A stretch of DNA of 15,508 nt from Nitrospirota bacterium (GTDB lineage: Bacteria; Nitrospirota; Thermodesulfovibrionia; Thermodesulfovibrionales; JdFR-88), in contig JAJYGJ010000053.1 in the NCBI GenBank assembly GCA_021790695.1, forward strand, positions 1 to 15,508. Reading direction: 5' to 3'. The notes below the pieces were generated by a model. It ran no database searches, had not been told where the DNA came from, and saw nothing but the letters and a program-made list of their open reading frames with translations. The position numbers were made by a program, and so were the translations under genes. Below are positions 14,455-15,508 of the stretch, piece by piece (positions within the stretch are counted from its first letter, which is position 1; each line of letters starts with the position of its first letter).

Positions 14455-15508
14455 CTAGAAGGGATAACCGAGCCCCACGAAGACGGCAGGCCCTTCGTTG
14501 CCGACCCCCACGTCCACACGTCCTACGATATCGGGCGGGACCGTCGCCCTGAAACCTATCCCCGGGTTCAGCTTGAAATCCTTGGCCCGGATGCTCAGAA
14601 GCGTATGCATGACCGCGCCCGCGTCGAGAAAGGGGGCAAGCTGCCACTCCGTCCTCACATTGAAAAGCGAGCGGGTGAAGAGCCTGATCCTCTCCTCGAA
14701 ATTAAAAAGCAGGTAACTGTCGTCTATGAACCTGTTGTCCCCGTAACCCCGGAGCGTATCTTCGCCGCCCAGGATGCTGCGCTCCAGAAAGGGAACGTCA
14801 TGTCCGACGGTCTGGTTGTAAACGCCCCTGACGACGGTGATGTAACGTCTGCCGGAGGAGGGCATAAAGTCTTTCGCCGAGATCATATAATGGGTAAAAT
14901 TTGCGCTGCTGCCCATGAATTTCCGGCTCCACTCCACTTCGGCCCTTGCGTATAAACCTTGCGTGGGCATCTCACGCGAATCGAGGCTGCAGTAAATGAG
15001 CGAGAGCCCCTGGGCGTCGGTCACGAACCCGTTTATGCCCGGCACTTGCTGCGGAGTAAAGACGTCCCCTATGAAGGGAAGAGTGGCGACCGCCCCCTTC
15101 GTCACCGTGACCTTCCTCAGCCTCTCTCCCACCGAGACGTAAAACCTGGGCAGCACGCCGAAGGTGTCGGATAAGGTGAACCCCGCCTCCTCGTCCCCGT
15201 AATTGGTCTGGTTTGCAAGCAGGCTGCCCGAATGGAAGCCGAAAAACCTGGCCGAGCCGTTGTCGAAATAATAGCCGTAGGCGTTCAACTCCATATTTTT
15301 CTCTATATTGCCTATGTCCCTGAATGTTATCTCGGAATCAAAATTCACGTGCTGGGAGCGGGACAGGTTTATCTGCCAGCTTTGGCCGGCGCGCGGATAG
15401 AGGGCCCCGTACATGGTCCCGGTGACGCCGTAATAGCGGTTATTGTGTATCTGTGGGGCAAGCAGGGTCCTTACCGCGCCCTTTTTGGCGTACATGATCA
15501 TCGCGGTC
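14455..15508 (-). CDS. Omp85/BamA-TamA-type outer-membrane beta-barrel protein, 5' end outside window
   Basis: The visible 350 residues or so are the C-terminal barrel of the surface-antigen (D15/Omp85) superfamily, located in the outer membrane. Counting from the methionine at 15501, the family motif DSREMPTQGLYAR lies at 174-186 and the conserved barrel-inner motif GGEDTLRGYGD at 245-255. The predicted alternating strands end in GLGYPF, with the terminal phenylalanine used as a sorting signal. The frame stays open to the window edge, so the true start, signal peptide and any POTRA domains cannot be seen. It may be BamA/TamA, a two-partner or patatin-type fusion, or a POTRA-less barrel; sequence here cannot decide. 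It converges on glgP across repeat copy C. Confidence 0.85.
   Translation of the reverse strand, partial: TAMIMYAKKGAVRTLLAPQIHNNRYYGVTGTMYGALYPRAGQSWQINLSRSQHVNFDSEITFRDIGNIEKNMELNAYGYYFDNGSARFFGFHSGSLLANQTNYGDEEAGFTLSDTFGVLPRFYVSVGERLRKVTVTKGAVATLPFIGDVFTPQQVPGINGFVTDAQGLSLIYCSLDSREMPTQGLYARAEVEWSRKFMGSSANFTHYMISAKDFMPSSGRRYITVVRGVYNQTVGHDVPFLERSILGGEDTLRGYGDNRFIDDSYLLFNFEERIRLFTRSLFNVRTEWQLAPFLDAGAVMHTLLSIRAKDFKLNPGIGFRATVPPDIVGRVDVGVGNEGPAVFVGLGYPF

Overview
The window is about 60% GC by eye and comes from a Gram-negative-type bacterium, because an Omp85/BamA-type outer-membrane beta-barrel lies at its right end. The gene order holB-ricT-metG, a pyruvate phosphate dikinase, an RNase G/E with a short C-terminal tail and a small 'bacteriophage holin'-type membrane protein fit an uncultured Nitrospirota- or Desulfobacterota-like lineage. 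That placement is an inference from gene content, not a phylogenetic result. The genes look like ordinary chromosomal housekeeping genes; no phage, plasmid, defence locus, tRNA, rRNA or CRISPR array was found.

Layout. On the minus strand, ppdK (23-2749) has its own promoter and a strong ribosome binding site. A 605-base gap (2750-3354) follows, filled with repeat elements. The minus-strand operon holB-ricT-metG (7555 down to 3355) is tightly packed: an 11-base gap, then an ATGA stop/start overlap. A 63-base divergent promoter region separates it from a plus-strand gene for an 82-residue membrane protein (7619-7867). The 3' end of that gene overlaps the 3' end of rng (9522 down to 7843, minus) by 25 bases. 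A second repeat-bearing gap (9523-9986) separates rng from the divergent plus-strand pair pgm-glgP (9987-14184), whose genes overlap by 8 bases. A third repeat lies in the convergent gap before the outer-membrane barrel gene (minus, cut by the window edge).

How the genes work together. GlgP releases glucose-1-phosphate from alpha-glucan and Pgm converts it to glucose-6-phosphate, so the pair forms a glycogen-mobilising unit. PpdK interconverts pyruvate and PEP at the bottom of the same carbon route, although it is not in the same transcript. HolB, RicT and MetG cover replication clamp loading, RNA-processing control and translation; their linkage is a conserved bacterial arrangement rather than a pathway.

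Main unexplained signal. All three larger intergenic gaps hold copies of one previously unannotated, MITE-like repeat family. Four copies are visible: A (2903-3107, inverted), D (3152-3307), B (9659-9816) and C (14214-14418). They have imperfect terminal inverted repeats resembling GGTATCYGCCTGCCCTTT, a shared inner hairpin position, and two size classes (about 205 and 157 bases). The size classes differ by a roughly 45-base segment that carries a separate hairpin. No transposase is visible in the window.
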